Assembly: GCA_026826555.1 (NCBI GenBank)
Contig: JAKSZT010054458.1
Span: 1,209,481 to 1,273,480, forward strand
Direction: 5' to 3'
Length of the DNA: 64,000 nucleotides
Source: Tolypeutes matacus
Taxonomy: Eukaryota; Chordata; Mammalia; Cingulata; Chlamyphoridae
Shown here: positions 1 through 12,201 of the stretch, in pieces
Numbering within the stretch: the stretch's first letter is position 1
Layout: every line of letters starts with the position of its first letter
The notes under the pieces: model-generated
Told to the model about the DNA's origin: nothing
Databases searched by the model: none
The model's input: the letters and a program-made list of their open reading frames with translations, nothing else
Made by a program: the position numbers and the translations under genes

Positions 1-819
1 GAAAAGGACCTTGAATAAAAGGGGGAAATGGTAAAGACAAATGAGTTCAAGTGGCTAAGAGACTTCAAGGAGAGTCGGGAGGTCATCCCAGAGGTAACTC
101 TTACGCACACCTCAGTAGGAGCTCATAGAACATCTAAGTGCATATCACCCCACTCAGTGGGGTTCCTGGGAGCTCCGGAGACACCCTGGTCCTATATAAG
201 GGGGGATAGCCCCAGAGACTGATGCCTTATCAGTGGGTTCTATTTTGGAATCTGTGCTCCTGAGAGTGACAGAATTAGACTCAAATAAGTCCTCCCTGCA
301 CATGGTTCACCAGTCCCTTCTATTCAAACCTATATGCGATGCTGGAGTTTTTTAGGTATACTTCCAGAAACTGGAGCCTCCCGCCTACCTATGTGCCAGG
401 TGTGCATGAAATCTAGGTGGAGCTGCAACTCCTACCCTACAGCTCAATGGACTCATCCAAGTCACCTGGTGAGGAGACAACGATGGGAAATGGCCATCCC
501 AGGGAATGGAGAGGGCCTGCATCTGCAGGCAGGATCATCCCACCCACCATATCCATGGGATATAAGCCCTCTCTCACTTGGAGTTGGAGTGGACATCACC
601 ATCCCAGTCCCCTCAGGATTGGGGGAAGAACTATGGACTAGAGTGGACTTGATGGTATTCTCTTGTTCACATATGGTGATTCTAGCAATGCAAGAAATTA
701 TAACAATGAGGTGGAGCCAGTGGCCACTTGACACTTTTGGGGTAGGGAGGGGATGAGCAGTTGAAATACAGGGGCTTCTTTGGGAGTTGGAGGTTGTCCT
801 GAGTACTGTTGTGGCAACG

Positions 820-829
820 NNNNNNNNNN
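820..829. other. Assembly gap (10 N)
   Basis: Ten N bases inside the retroposon. A second gap in the window is also exactly 10 N, so the number is probably a placeholder. The real missing length is unknown. Confidence 0.95.
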
Positions 830-997
830 GGTTGGTGGCAAGGCTCCAGGATGTGTAAGTTCATTGAGGGTGGTGGGCCACACTGTGGGAGATGTTTGTG
901 TGGGATGTGATGGGAGGTGTGGGAGGTGGGCAACATGGGAATCCCAGTGGGTTCTGTGTAATATTTTGGGTAATCTAAGCACCTCTTGAAGTCTATG

Positions 998-1041
998 TGT
1001 ATATATATATATATATATACACATGTTATATATATATATAA
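998..1041. repeat. AT-dinucleotide microsatellite
   Basis: Alternating TA/GT tract inside the 3' part of the retroposon. The second copy (near 36790-36860) has a shorter AT-rich tract at the same place. Confidence 0.8.
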
Positions 1042-1168
1042 ACAACATTTTTGTAAGCAAATACACATATATGCATATATATTTATATATCATTTTGCAA
1101 ATGTTTGCATGTATTGTGAGAATTTTGATTTTTACCCATAATAATAAAAAAAAAAAAAAAAAAAAAAA

Positions 1169-3370
1169 GAACAAAGAAAAGAGCACTCTGGAAAGGGGAA
1201 ACCAGTTTCAGTGAGATATTTCCTTCACCAGAAAGCTGAGAGTACTCTTGGAAGTCAGCTGACAAATATAAAAATACTCTTATTCTGGATCATGTGATTT
1301 TAGTAGGCATGAGCAAAGATAACAACTACCTACAAATCAAGGAGAATATCAAAGGGAGAACAATTATAAGGAGCATATTAAAACAGAGGTTCCAGAAGAA
1401 GATGGGCTGAAAAGCAAAGAGCAATCAGAAAGCAGAGTTAAAAAATTTTTTTTGCCTCAAAATTTACTCAATATATTTAATCAGATGGCTGAATTTGAGA
1501 GAAAAAAGGAAGTAAGCCAAAAAATTTATATTCCAACAATATCAGTACCATTGTACTAAAGTCTGTTTTTTAAATAGTGTCTTAGGCGTAATAGTCCAAT
1601 ACAGAAATCTATGATCCTAAAATTATTTTATTTGTATAGGTTACAGAGAACAAATGCTTTTTAACTTTTTCGGATTATTTTAGTTGTAGATCCCCTTTTC
1701 ACAGACTGATTTTTAGACTTTTCATGTGCATGTTTATGTACAGTATTTCTTACCCTGACTATTTAAATTTGTCTAAAGATAATTCCCTGAAAGAATTTTT
1801 CTTCACTGTATGATGGTATATAAGAATTCCTGGATCTACTTTATCCTTCCTGCTTGTACATCAAACACTTGAATCATTTTCATTAAAAATTACTTCATTC
1901 TCTTTTCTGTTGAAGTAAAAGCCCTGAGCTATTGAAAGAAAAAAAGTTGTAACATCATAAAATCAACAGAAAGCATAGAAAATTATTCTGGTGATATAAA
2001 TCACTGCTATCTGGACAGATTGTACAAAAGATAAATAATAATTGCTTATTTCCCCTTTTTAAGAGCTCTAAGACCTTTTTAATAGAGAAAAAGCCAAATT
2101 CTAGTTTTGCATTAATTTAATACTTATTTTCTGTTTTTTTTTTTATTTATTATTTGGCAATAAAGGATTCCAAGATCCTTTCTAAAAATTATCTTATGAT
2201 AATTTAATCGAAACTGAGAGAGGTTTACCAAAATTTTAACATATTTTATTGCTTCCTTTCAGACAACCAAGACAAATATGATTTACTTTCTACAAACTTT
2301 CTATAATTTTCTACATTCATTCAAGTTTTGTCTTTATCCTATTCCATGTTCTGGAACAAAGACACTTTCCTTTAGGAAAAAACTACTCATTTTTCCTTGA
2401 AAAACAAAAACATTACCTTGGAAACATTATTGTACTTCTCTGTTAGTATTGTTACTGATATATTCTTAATTGCCCATATTAACTGTAACTTTAAACAAAT
2501 TAACTTCTATTTCCTAATTCATAGAGAAAACTGGAAAATGGGTAATTGATCATTTTCATTATATACAAGCATTTTAACAGATAAGGAAAGCCCCTGAGCA
2601 CAAAAGATATTGCTACTGACAACCACATGCACCTCTTTTATACCTTCTTAAGTGGCAAAAATGAACATGTTTGTTAACATGATCCAAAGGTGTAACAACT
2701 CTAGCACAGTAAAATAAGAAACAAAGGTATATATACATTTAAAACTAGCTTAGTAATCAACGATTTAGTATACTGTCGTACCAATTATCTAGGTGTCCAA
2801 AGATTTCCCATTAATTAGTTTAATACTATTAGTCCAAGATTTTAAAGTTAACTTAAGGATCAGAGAAAATATGCTTCAGCTAACATACTGCTTAACATGT
2901 TTGTTGATATAAAAAAGATTGTCAGAATTATAATTCAATTAGGTTATACATATAATTTTACATTTTTCATAATCCTAAACATTATTAAGTAGTAATGTTA
3001 ATTTACTTTATCAATCAACCACGAAATTAAGTTGAGGAAATTCAGAAAGCAAACCTAGATCTTCTAAAAAATAATATGTACAAATGTGTTATACTTAATA
3101 CTACCACAAATCAAGGATATATAGACAAAATAGATTTTTTTCTTAAACCAGAATAACTAAACTATTCTGAGGCATCCAAAGATTTACCTTAATTATATAA
3201 AATTAGATTATTATGTATTATATGTAATATAAATATTAAAATATATGTATATTTTAATATATGTATATATATTTATGTATATATATGTGTATATATATTT
3301 TAGTTATTATATTAAAATGCTTCTGAGGTAGTGTCTGAAAGAAGTTTTCTGTTTTTAAAAGGCTAAAACA
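1169..3370. other. AT-rich intergenic DNA, no recognised feature
   Basis: About 2.2 kb of AT-rich sequence with no ORF of note and no repeat I can name. Bases 3200-3310 are an alternating TA/TG-rich tract. Confidence 0.6.
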
Positions 3371-3575
3371 GGGAAGCGGCTGTGGCTCAATCAGTAGGGC
3401 TCCCGTTTACCATATGGGAGGCCCCGGGTTCGGTTCCTGGGGCCTCCTGGTGAAGGCAAGCCCGCCTGCATGGCGTGGTTGGCTGACCCAGCGAGCACAA
3501 GCAGCAGGGGGGGGATAAATGAATAAATAAATACATAAATAATCTTTAAAAAAAATAAATAAATAAAATAATAAT
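3371..3575 (+). mobile_element. DAS-type tRNA-derived SINE
   Basis: Starts with the GGGAAGCGGCTGTGGCTC head. The A-box region is TGGCTCAATCAGTAGG and the B box is GGTTCGGTTCC. A GC-rich middle leads to an AAATGAATAAATAAA tail. The TSD is AAAAGGCTAAAACA at 3357-3370 and AAAAGGCTAGAACA at 3576-3589. RNA polymerase III type SINEs are mobilised by L1 machinery. Confidence 0.95.
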
Positions 3576-3589
3576 AAAAGGCTAGAACA

Positions 3590-4201
3590 TTTGAAGTATT
3601 AGAAATTTAGTTTTTTATTTTTTAGGAATTCTGGAAATAACAAGATTTTTATAAGCACTTATTATTCTTTATAAATCAATTCGTATAGAGTTCCATTAAT
3701 TTAAGAGACCTTATAATCTAATTTATTAATACCCTCCAGAAGTAAGAAAATATTTCATGCTTACACATTGAGAGATAATAGCTTTTCTCAATTAAAGACA
3801 CAATGAGCTTGCTGCTTCAGCTCTATATCTTCACCTACAGATCAGGAGTAAACACAGAAACACAAAAGCTCAGCAGTCCAGTTCTCAAAGGGCTGTCTTC
3901 CTTTCAAGTGGGCACAAAATTTTTTCTTACTAAATTTGAGCTCACAAGTAGACAAACAAAAAATCTGACAAACTGAATTTACTATCTCTTATCTGATAGA
4001 AAATAGATCCCCATTATCCACTTGACAGAGATCATCAAATGATCAGCTCATAAAACCAAATTCTCCATACTCATTTCCCTGTGCATATCAGAATTACATA
4101 TATACAAGGCCATCACTTACCATGTATTGGAGACCTGCCTAGCAGTCCTGAGTCTGGCCCTAGAAAAGGACACAAACAAAGCCCCAAATTTTACAAAGGT
4201 G
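3590..4201. other. Intergenic DNA, no recognised feature
   Basis: AT-rich, no gene or repeat recognised. Confidence 0.5.
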
Positions 4202-4345
4202 CTATGTGGTTTGGAGCTGTATGTACCCCAGAAAAACATATTCTTAAACTTAATCCATCCCTGTGGGTGTGGACCCAATGTAAGTAGAACTTTTTGATGA
4301 GGTTACTTCAGTTAAGGCATAGCCTAGGATGGGCTATATGATAAA
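4202..4345 (+). mobile_element. MaLR-type LTR, 5' fragment
   Basis: Starts TGTGGTTTGGAGCTG near 4205. It shares the pattern AATCCATCCCTGTGGGTGTGGACCC with the LTRs at 5539 and 54385. Only the first ~140 bp are recognisable. Confidence 0.6.
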
Positions 4346-4945
4346 GTAAATGTTGAATAAAAGAAGGAAATGTATGCCACATAAAAGTCAGATGAAGGAG
4401 TCTTTGGACAGGATTCATAGTGATATCCATGTAAGTTAACTCTGTCCTTAGTAAATATGACTGACTTATGCTCTCTAGTTGTGAGTCGCATAAAAAGTGA
4501 AAAAAGTTACCAAAAATTAAAATTGTATTGCTATGTGAGCACATATAATAAATCCTTTATTTTGAGCATAAAGAGCTATAAACATTTTATTAGCAGGAAA
4601 ATTCATTTCTTCCCAGTCTTGCCAGATACATATTTAACAAATATTTAAAGGGTATAGATTTGTATGGTTGCTAAATTTTGAGCCCACATGTTTCATTCTG
4701 GCTCTGCTGATTGGTTCCAGTTCTAACATCTGTACTCACACAAAATAAGTTTAATCCAGTGTCCATATGACCGACCTTCAAATACTTGAAAACAGTTGCC
4801 CCATCCTCCTGTAGTCTTCTCTTCTGCAGATTAAATAAGCATGCCCCTTGTTCGGAATGGCTTCAAGATTTGTGTTTTTCATTATTACCTTCCTGCAGAA
4901 GCATTCTAGTTTGCCAGTGTAATTCCTAGTACTGAACACAGCATA
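4346..4945. other. Intergenic DNA, possible ancient CR1/L3-like remnant
   Basis: No gene seen. Bases 4770-4945 loosely resemble the conserved 3' part of CR1/L3-type LINEs (the TCTAGTTTGCCAGTGT...ACTGAACACAG wording). This is a weak resemblance from memory. Confidence 0.3.
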
Positions 4946-5538
4946 ACAAATGTAGGACCATATCATCTGCAAATAGGAAATTTTTACTTCTTCCTTTCCA
5001 ATCTGAATGCCTTTTACTTGTTGTTGTTTTTTTTGTTTGTTTGTTTGTTTGTTTTTTGCCAGATTGCCCTGGCTAGAACTTCCAATACAATGTTGAGTAA
5101 TAGTGGCGACAGATGGCATCCTTGTCTTCTTCCTGATCTAGGAGGGAAAGCTTTCAGTCGTTCACCATTGAGTATGAAGTTAGCTGTGGTGTTTCCATAT
5201 GCATCCATTATCATGTTGAGAAAGTTTCCCTCTATTCCTAGTTTTCTAAGTATTTTATCTAGAAAGGGTGCTGAATTTTGCCAAATGCCTTTTCTGCATC
5301 AATTGAGATATAGGTTTTATCTTCCATTCCATAATGTAGTGTAATATATTCATTGATTTTCTTGTATTGAACCACCTTTGCATACGTGGGATAAACCCCA
5401 CTTGATTATGATATATAATTCTTTTAATTTGCTGTTGGATCCAGTTCATTCATATTTTGTTGAGGATTTTTGCATTTGTATTCACAAGGGATATTGGTCT
5501 GTAATTTTCTTTTCTTGTGGTATCTTTATTTAGCTTTG

Positions 5539-6099
5539 TCTGACAGTTTGAAGTTCTTTTATGAACCCCAAAAATAACAAAAATATGTTTTTGAACTAAT
5601 CCATTCCTGTGGGTGTAAGACCCTTTTGATTGAATGACATCAGTGAGTTTCCACCCTCTTGCTGGGTCTGATAAAAATGAAGACACACAGAGAGACACAC
5701 ACAGAGAAAAGGAAGCCACCATTTTTGACTCTGCAATGTGAGAGAGGACTTGAGGATCACTAGCAGCCAAAGCTTAAGCATGAAGCCCCCAAGAGGCTGG
5801 GCCCAACGAGCAGCTCAAGGTTGAGAAGATGAGCCCAGGCTGAAGAGACAAGCTATATGCCTGATAGCTCATATACCTGATAGGTAGATTCTGGAGGGGA
5901 AGACAGAGACCTCAGCAGAGATTGGCATCCATCTTTCTTCACCATGTGGCAGGGCCCTGAGAAAGCATTTCTGCTGATACTTTGAGTTGGACAGTTCATG
6001 GCCTTGGAACTGTAAGCTTTTACCCCAAATAAATCCCCTTTATAAAAACCAACACATTTCTGATAATTTGCATTGGTAGCCCTGTGGAAAACTAAGACA
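5539..6099 (+). mobile_element. MaLR-type solo LTR, family 1
   Basis: A 561-bp LTR inserted into the L1. Its start TCTGACAGTTTGAAG matches, in reverse complement, the end of the LTRs at 39733-41919 and 62211-62729. It ends AACTAAGACA and has an AATAAA signal near 6028. The 5-bp TSD is CTTTG at 5534-5538 and 6100-6104, which rejoins the L1 phrase TTTAGCTTTGGTATTAGG. The 5-bp TSD is typical of ERVL/MaLR elements. Confidence 0.85.
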
Positions 6100-7510
6100 C
6101 TTTGGTATTAGGATGATGATGACCTCATAGAATAAGACAGGAAGTCTTCCCTCCTCTTCAATTCTTTTGAAGAGTTTGAGCAAGATTGGTGTTAATTCTT
6201 CTTGGAATGTTTGGTAAATTCACCAGTGGAACCATCTGGTCCTGGGCTTTACTTTGTTGGGAGGTGTTTGATTAATGATTCAATCTTCTCACCTTTTATT
6301 GGTTACTGTAGGTAAGTTGGCATGTTTCTAGGAATTTGTCCATTTCATCTAGATTTCTTCTTAAAACACTTTTTGTTTCTGTGGGAGCTGTAATAATTTT
6401 CCCTCTTTCATTTTTAATTTCAGTTATTTGCCTTCTCTTTTTTTATTTCAGTCTAGCAAAATATTTGTTGCTTTTATTGATATTTTCAAAGAACAGATTT
6501 TTGGTTTCATTGATTCTATTATTTTTTAATTCTCTACTTCATTGATTTCTGCTTTAATTTTTGTTATTTCCTTCCTTCTGCTAGTTTTGGGTTTAGTTTG
6601 CTCTTTTTTTTTCTAGATCCTCCGGTTGTGAGGTTAGATCTCTGATTGGAGATCTTTATTCTTTTTTGTTAGCATTTAGAGCTATAAATTTCCCTTTTAG
6701 CACTGTCTTTGCTGCCTCACATAAATTTTGGTATGTTGTATTTTCATTTTCATTTGTTTCAAGATACTTCTTTAATATCCCTGTGACTTCTTCTTTGATC
6801 TATTGGCTGCTTAATAGTGTATTGTTTAATTTCCACACACTTGTGAATTTCCAGTTCTCCCTCTGTTATTGATTTCTAGCTTCATTCCATTTTGATTGCA
6901 ATATATTTTTTAATGTATTGAGATTTGTTTTGTGACCTAACATATGGTCTATCCTGGAGAACGATACATGTGCACAAAAGAAGAATGTGTATCCTGCTGC
7001 TGTTGGGTGAAGTGTTCTATATATGTCTGATAATCTAACTGGTTTATGGTATTGTTCTAGTCTTCTATTTTCTTATTGACCTTCCATCTAAATATTCTCT
7101 CCATTATAGACAGTGGTGTATTGAAGTCTCCTACATTTAATATAAAACCATTTATTTCTGCCTTCAGATCTGTAAATATTTTTGCTTCATGTATTTTGGG
7201 AACCTGTCATTAGGTGCATATATAATTATGTCCTCTTCTTGAATTGACTCCTTTATCAGTATATAATGACCTTCTTTGTCATGAACAGTTTTTGACTTAA
7301 AGTCTATTTTATCTGATATTGTGTAAGCTACCCCAGCTCCCTTTTTGTTACCATTAGCATGATGTATATTTTTTTCATCCTTTCACTTTCAGCTTACTTG
7401 TGTCTTTGGATTTAAGGTGAGTCTTTTGTCAACGCCTACAGTTGGGTCATGATTTTTTATTCATACTGTCAATGTCTGACTTGGACTGGAGAGTTTAATT
7501 CATTTACACT

Positions 7511-7842
7511 TTTTTTAACAAATCAATTTTATTGATACATATTAATACAGCATAAATCCATCCAAAGTATATAATCAATGGTATTCAGTGTAATCACATA
7601 TTTGTGCATTCATCACTTTAGTCATTCCTAGAGCATTTTCATTATTCCAATAATAATAATAAACAGAAAACAAGCAAAACTCATCACCTCTCTATTTCTC
7701 TATGCTTCCCCTGCCATACATAGCTGCTATTCTTTTTCTTCTCTCTAATATATTTGTATTTCGTAAAAACAGTCTTATAGATGCAGTATCACCTATATTT
7801 GTGTTTTACATGAGGTTTCACTATCTCTCTACCCTCATTCTA
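7511..7842 (-). mobile_element. Poly(A) retroposon, family 2, inserted in L1
   Basis: Flanked by the TSD TTTAATTCATTTACA(C/T)T at 7494-7510 and 7843-7859. It shares AAAGTATATAATCAATGG and ATTCATCACTT-like wording with the element at 15263-15856. The T-rich end on the left marks the 3' tail of a minus-strand insertion. Confidence 0.75.
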
Positions 7843-8451
7843 TTTAATTCATTTACATTTAAAGTCACTACTAATAATGCAAGACTCTGTTAGGCCATTT
7901 TTTTATTTAGTCTTTGTAGTCACATTCCTTTTGTTCCTCAATTATTCCATTAATGCCTACTTTCATATTTATTTGATTTTTTGTATTGTACCATTTTGAG
8001 TCTCTTCTCATCTCTTTCTGTATACATTTTTCATCTATTTTCTTTGTTGTTACCATGGGGCTTAAATTTAACATTATAAATCTATAATAATCACATTTGA
8101 TTTGAAACCAATTTAACTTCAATAGCATACACTGTTCCTCTACCCCACTGCCTCCCCCACTTTTTGCTGTACTTGTTACAAAGTGTATCTTTAATGTATG
8201 TACCAAACCATAGATTTATCATTACTTTTTATGCATTTGCATTTTAGAACTGCTAAAGTAAAAAGTGGTATTGGATAGCAAAAAATACAATACAATAAAT
8301 AGTGCTGGCACTTATAATTACCCATATCATTATCTTTACCAGAGGTCTTTATTTCTTTATGCCACTTAAATCCACTATCCTTTCCTTTCAGCCTGGAGAA
8401 CTCCTTTTACTATTGCTTCTAGGTCTGGTGTAGTAGTGACAAAATCCCTGT

Positions 8452-8571
8452 TTTTATTTTTTTATTTTTATTTTTTTTATTTTTTATTTTACCGGGAGGT
8501 CCTGGGGATCAAACCCAGGTCCCTCCATATGGCAGACGGACGCCCAACCATTTGAGCCACATCCGCCCCCC
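8452..8571 (-). mobile_element. tRNA-derived SINE, GTCGGATGTGG-like subfamily
   Basis: Read on the minus strand: GGCGGATGTGGCTCAAATGG, a B box GGTTTGATCCC, GACCTCCCGGT, then an A-rich tail. Same subfamily as 56577-56676 and 56900-57004. It lies inside the L1. Confidence 0.9.
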
Positions 8572-8720
8572 TTCAGTTTTTTTTAACATGGGAATGTCTT
8601 AATCTCTCCTTCATTTTGGAAAGACAATCTAGCTGGATATAAAATATAAAACAAATAGCAATTGTTTTCTTTCAGCACTTTAAATACTTTTGTCCCACTG
8701 CCTTCCTGCCACCATGGTTC

Positions 8721-8891
8721 CTTTTTTGTTTGTTTGTTTGTTTGTTTGTTTGTTTGTTTGTTTGTTTTAGGTCAGTAAAAATAATTTATTTGGGAAATGG
8801 GAGAAAGAACAGAGCTTGATGAGAAATGAGAGCAAATGATGGAAATACACACCAAGATTTGGTGCGGGCTCCTCTAGGCAGACAGAGCCCC
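8721..8891 (-). pseudogene. Probable 3' fragment of a processed pseudogene
   Basis: A 171-bp insertion in the L1 with a short imperfect TSD (ACCATGGTTC at 8711-8720, CTCCATGGTT at 8891-8900). Read on the minus strand it looks like an mRNA 3' end: unique sequence, then CCAAATAAATTATTTTTACTG with an AATAAA signal, then a long tail now a (AAAC)n tract. I do not recognise the parent mRNA. It could instead be an unlisted SINE. Confidence 0.45.
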
Positions 8892-10330
8892 TCCATGGTT
8901 TCTGATGACAAACTAGCATTTAATGTTAGAGGGCTTCTTTATATATAATACATTGCATTTCTCTTGCAGCTTTCAGAACTCTCTCCTCATCCTTGGCATG
9001 TGACTGTTTGACAACTATGTCTGAGTATGGTTCTCTTTGAGTTTATCCTGTTTGCATTCCATTGAGCTTCTTGAATGTGTACATTAATGTCTTTTTTTAT
9101 TGAGACATTTTATGCCTTATTTCTTTGAATATTTCTTCTGTCCATTTCTCTTTCTTCTCCTTCTGGGACTCTCATAATGCATATATTGATATGCTTAATT
9201 GTTTCCCTCAGGTCTCTTAGGCTCTGTTCACTTTCATTCTTTTTTCCTTCTGCTTCTCAGCCTGAATCATTTCAATTCTTCTCATCAATTTCACTGATTC
9301 TTTATCTCCAGCTCCAATTTGTTGTGGAAACTCTCTAGAGAATTTTTCATTTCATTTATTGTAGTCTTTGACTCCAGTATTTCTGCTTGGTTCTGTTTCA
9401 ATTTTCTATCTCCTTGTTGAGATTCTCATATTGTTCATTCACTGCTTTCCTGACATCCTTTAGTTCTTTCTCTATGTTTTCCTTTATCTCCTTGAGCATA
9501 CTGAGGATTTTTTAAAAGTCTTAGGTATGTCCCAAGTCTGGTTTTCTTTGCTGATGTTTTCTAGAGTTTTATCTTGTTCCTTTGGATAGGCTTCATTTCC
9601 TGTTTGTTTGTTTGTCTTGTACCGTTTTGCTGCATACTGTACATTTTAACACTTGAAAATTTGAACTTTGGGATTTAGTACCTGGTTGTGTGTTTCTTAT
9701 GTTTTTATTCAGCTAGTGATATGACTGAGAGTTCCTGGAATGTCAGAGACTGACATAAACAAACCAACCAATGCAAAAAACATCTTTCACAGTCTTTGCA
9801 AATTGGCTGTGTGGGCCTGTGCTCTCCTTCAGAATTTAACCTTCTTATCAAGAAGATCAGCCTGAGGCAAATGTGAAGTACAGAGTCCTCTCTCTCTTTT
9901 CTGAGCCTGTGTTTTGTCCTAGGTTTGTACTTGCTCCTGGTCTTAGGAATTTCACTATTTACTGGAATTTGAATTCCCCCTTTACCCCCTAGGAAGTAGA
10001 TTTTCTCCCCCTCCATTGTGCTCTAGTGTATGACTTAAGCAGGTAATCCTTTGCCTCAGACTGCTTTAACTTAATTATTTCTTTCTTTAACTGTCTACAA
10101 GTTGCTTTCATCTGCAGGGCAAGTTCTAGGAGGGGAAGCCAGAGTTTCCTGATTCAGACTTTCAGGCTTCTTACTAATGGATTGGCACCCAGATGCACAT
10201 AGGAGTTACTCTGCTACCTCCAGAACATAGCCAGGAACCCACAATGGGGCTGACTCCATACCATGCCAAGGAGGTGGTGGCAGAGGGACCAGCAAAGGTG
10301 CCACAAGCTTCTCCTACCATTTTTTAAGCT

Positions 10331-11073
10331 GCATGATTTCAACATGACCATAGACTTATGAATTTTTTTGTTTCATACTTTACAGAGTGATGCTTATCAC
10401 CAACTCCCATCCACCCTTTCTGGTAGGTTACATTAACAACCAACAGAATGAAAGATGGATTTGACTTTGTTCTTGAAAACATAAATGAGTTAGGATCTCC
10501 AAGCCCATCATGAAGACTAGCAGAGGGATAGGGAAGAATAAGCAGTCATGGATTATATAGAAAATAGCAATAAATCCAAGACTCCAGTAAACAATATCAC
10601 CAAGAAAAATAGTTATTATTACTAAAACCCAGGTTGCCATTGGATTCTAATCCATCAAGAAATGGAAGACCTTATAAGATAACATAGACTCTTAAGAAGG
10701 AGGATACTTTACACTTTAACAGTATCTTATAGTTTATAAAACATTCTCCCAGTCATTGTCTAGTTTTGAGTCTTGTATGTAACCATAAATGCTGGGAGAA
10801 ATGCCTGATCTCAATCCAGTACACAATGAGAGACCTTTGAAAATGTTTGCGTGAAAAGGTGATACAATCAGACCTGTGTCTTAGGAGAGAATTTTGCAAA
10901 AGATGATGGTTTATCAGTAATTCTTTCAAGATATAATAAGAATCTAAACTAAACAAGTACTTGGAGCTAACACCAATCCAAAGAAGAAACATTTTCTCTA
11001 AGACACAAAAGGATTTCAAAGGACATAAAAGGTATAAAATGAGTATTTAATGAGTAATAAGGAACTTGTACCT
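10331..11073. other. Intergenic DNA, no recognised feature
   Basis: No gene or named repeat seen. ORFs of 70 and 88 codons on the minus strand have no recognisable domain. Confidence 0.5.
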
Positions 11074-11082
11074 AGATTTCAG

Positions 11083-11274
11083 TTTTTTTTTTTTTTTTTT
11101 TTTTAAAGATTTTATTTATTTATTTATTTATCCCCCCCTTGCTGCCTGTGCTCGCTGGGTCAGCCAACCACGCCATGCGGGCGGGCCTGCCCCCACCAGG
11201 AGGTCTCGGGAACCGAACCCGGGCCTCCCATATGGTAAACGGGAGCCCCACTGATTGAGCCACAGCCGCTTCCC
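11083..11274 (-). mobile_element. DAS-type SINE
   Basis: Minus-strand copy of the GGGAAGCGGCTGTGGCTC family with a long poly(T) at its left end. The TSD is AGATTTCAG at 11074-11082 and AGATTTTAG at 11276-11284. Confidence 0.95.
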
Positions 11275-11284
11275 AAGATTTTAG

Positions 11285-11519
11285 TTTTCTTAACCCTTTT
11301 TAGGGTTTCTGCTCCATTTATATCCATACATTCACATGCAAATAATACATATCAACCTTTCAAAATGTGAACAGATGGAAGCAAAAGTAGAGATTCAGAG
11401 CATTTTGGTGGGATTTGCATAATCCAAATGAATGAGGATAAAATGTAAAAAAAGAATTCTCGATTGTATAGTAATTGTTATTTTCATATCAAGGGTTTCA
11501 GGAATAGAACAGTGATCTT
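11285..11519. other. Intergenic DNA, no recognised feature
   Basis: No gene or repeat recognised. Confidence 0.5.
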
Positions 11520-11529
11520 TTGTTAATTG

Positions 11530-12027
11530 CTTCCTGTGTTATCTATCATTGAGTAAGGAATTTCTCCTCAAAACTTAGTGGCTTAAAACAACAATACTCA
11601 TATATTATTTGTCATGATTTCCGTGGAATCAGGAATTCTGGAGCAGCTTAGCTGGGTGGCCCTGGCTTGGTCTCTCTCATGAGACTGTAGTCAAGATATT
11701 GGCTGAGGTTGCAGTTATCTGAAGGTTTGATGGGACTGGAGGATCCCCTTTCAATGTGGCTCACAACATGATCGGCAAGTTGATGCTGGTTTTTGTGGGA
11801 GGCTTCAGTTCTATTCCACATAGACCTCTTCCAAGGCTTCTTGTGTATTCTCAATAGATGACAGTTTGCTTTCCCCAAAGCAAGTAATCCATCCAAGAGA
11901 GGGGGAGCCAAGCAGAAGCTATCCTTTTTTTTTTTATGACCTACCCATGGAAGTAACATAGAATCACTCTTCCACCTTACATTCATTAGAAGCAGGTCAC
12001 TAAGTCCAGCATATATTTCAGAGAAAT
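11530..12027 (-). mobile_element. Old MLT1-type LTR
   Basis: The wording CTTAGTGGCTTAAAACAACAA, then a glycine-rich-looking GGCCCTGGCTTGG stretch, then GGCTCACAACATGATCGGCAAGTTGATGC, matches the antisense form of old mammalian MLT1-type LTRs as I recall them. The 129-codon minus ORF at 11648-12037 lies inside it and is not a gene. Confidence 0.55.
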
Positions 12028-12042
12028 TAGGTTTCACCTTTT

Positions 12043-12186
12043 GTTTTTATTTTTTATTTAATCATTCCCACGCCCTTGTTGTTTGCAGTTGCTGTGTGCT
12101 GCATCTTTAGGAGGCACCGGGAACTGAATCCAGGACCTCCGATGTGGGAGGGAGGCACCTAATCGTTTGTGCCACCTCTGTTCCCT
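12043..12186 (-). mobile_element. tRNA-derived SINE, GGAGGCACC-type unit
   Basis: Read on the minus strand: an A-box-like head, CCGATGTGG, GGTCCTGGATTCAGTTCC and GGTGCCTCC, then an A/T-rich tail. Precise 15-bp TSD: TAGGTTTCACCTTTT at 12028-12042 and TAGGCTTCACCTTTT at 12187-12201. Confidence 0.9.
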
Positions 12187-12201
12187 TAGGCTTCACCTTT
12201 T

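Larger units (their letters stand above)
1..1168 (+). mobile_element. Poly(A) retroposon, L1-type 3' UTR family, copy A
   Basis: The stretch ends in a 23-base A run at 1146-1168. Two parts recur elsewhere in the window. Bases 875-1145 match 36675-36940 on the same strand closely, including the phrase GATGTTTGTGTGGGATGTG. Bases 585-725 match the reverse complement of 41060-41260, sharing the pattern GTGGAC/GTGAGC-ATCACCATCCCA followed by ACTATGGACTAGAGT. This shows an interspersed retroposed family. The resemblance to L1 3' UTRs is from memory. The left end runs off the window. A TATA-like CTATATAAGG lies at 191-200. Frames of up to 140 codons here carry no recognisable domain and I read them as chance. 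Confidence 0.7.
4946..10330 (-). mobile_element. Old L1 element with several nested insertions
   Basis: Read on the minus strand this is an L1, running from ORF1/5' sequence near 9.0-10.3 kb down to ORF2 reverse transcriptase near 4.95 kb. Recognisable antisense L1 wording includes ATATCATCTGCAAATAGG (RT part), GATATTGGTCTGTAATTTTC, and the endonuclease part near 6950-7340. All frames are broken. It is interrupted by an LTR (5539-6099), a retroposon (7511-7842), a SINE (8452-8571) and a probable pseudogene scrap (8721-8891). A GTTT tract sits near 5030-5057. The left end, the RT/3' side, is truncated. The right boundary is uncertain. Confidence 0.85.

Noticed and set aside
334..756. 140-codon ORF in the first kilobase as a gene
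   Set aside because: Inside a poly(A) retroposon that recurs in the window; the other copy breaks the frame.
3371..3575. tRNA gene at SINE heads
   Set aside because: A/B-box parts are tRNA-like, but SINE tails, TSDs and multiple copies show retroposons.
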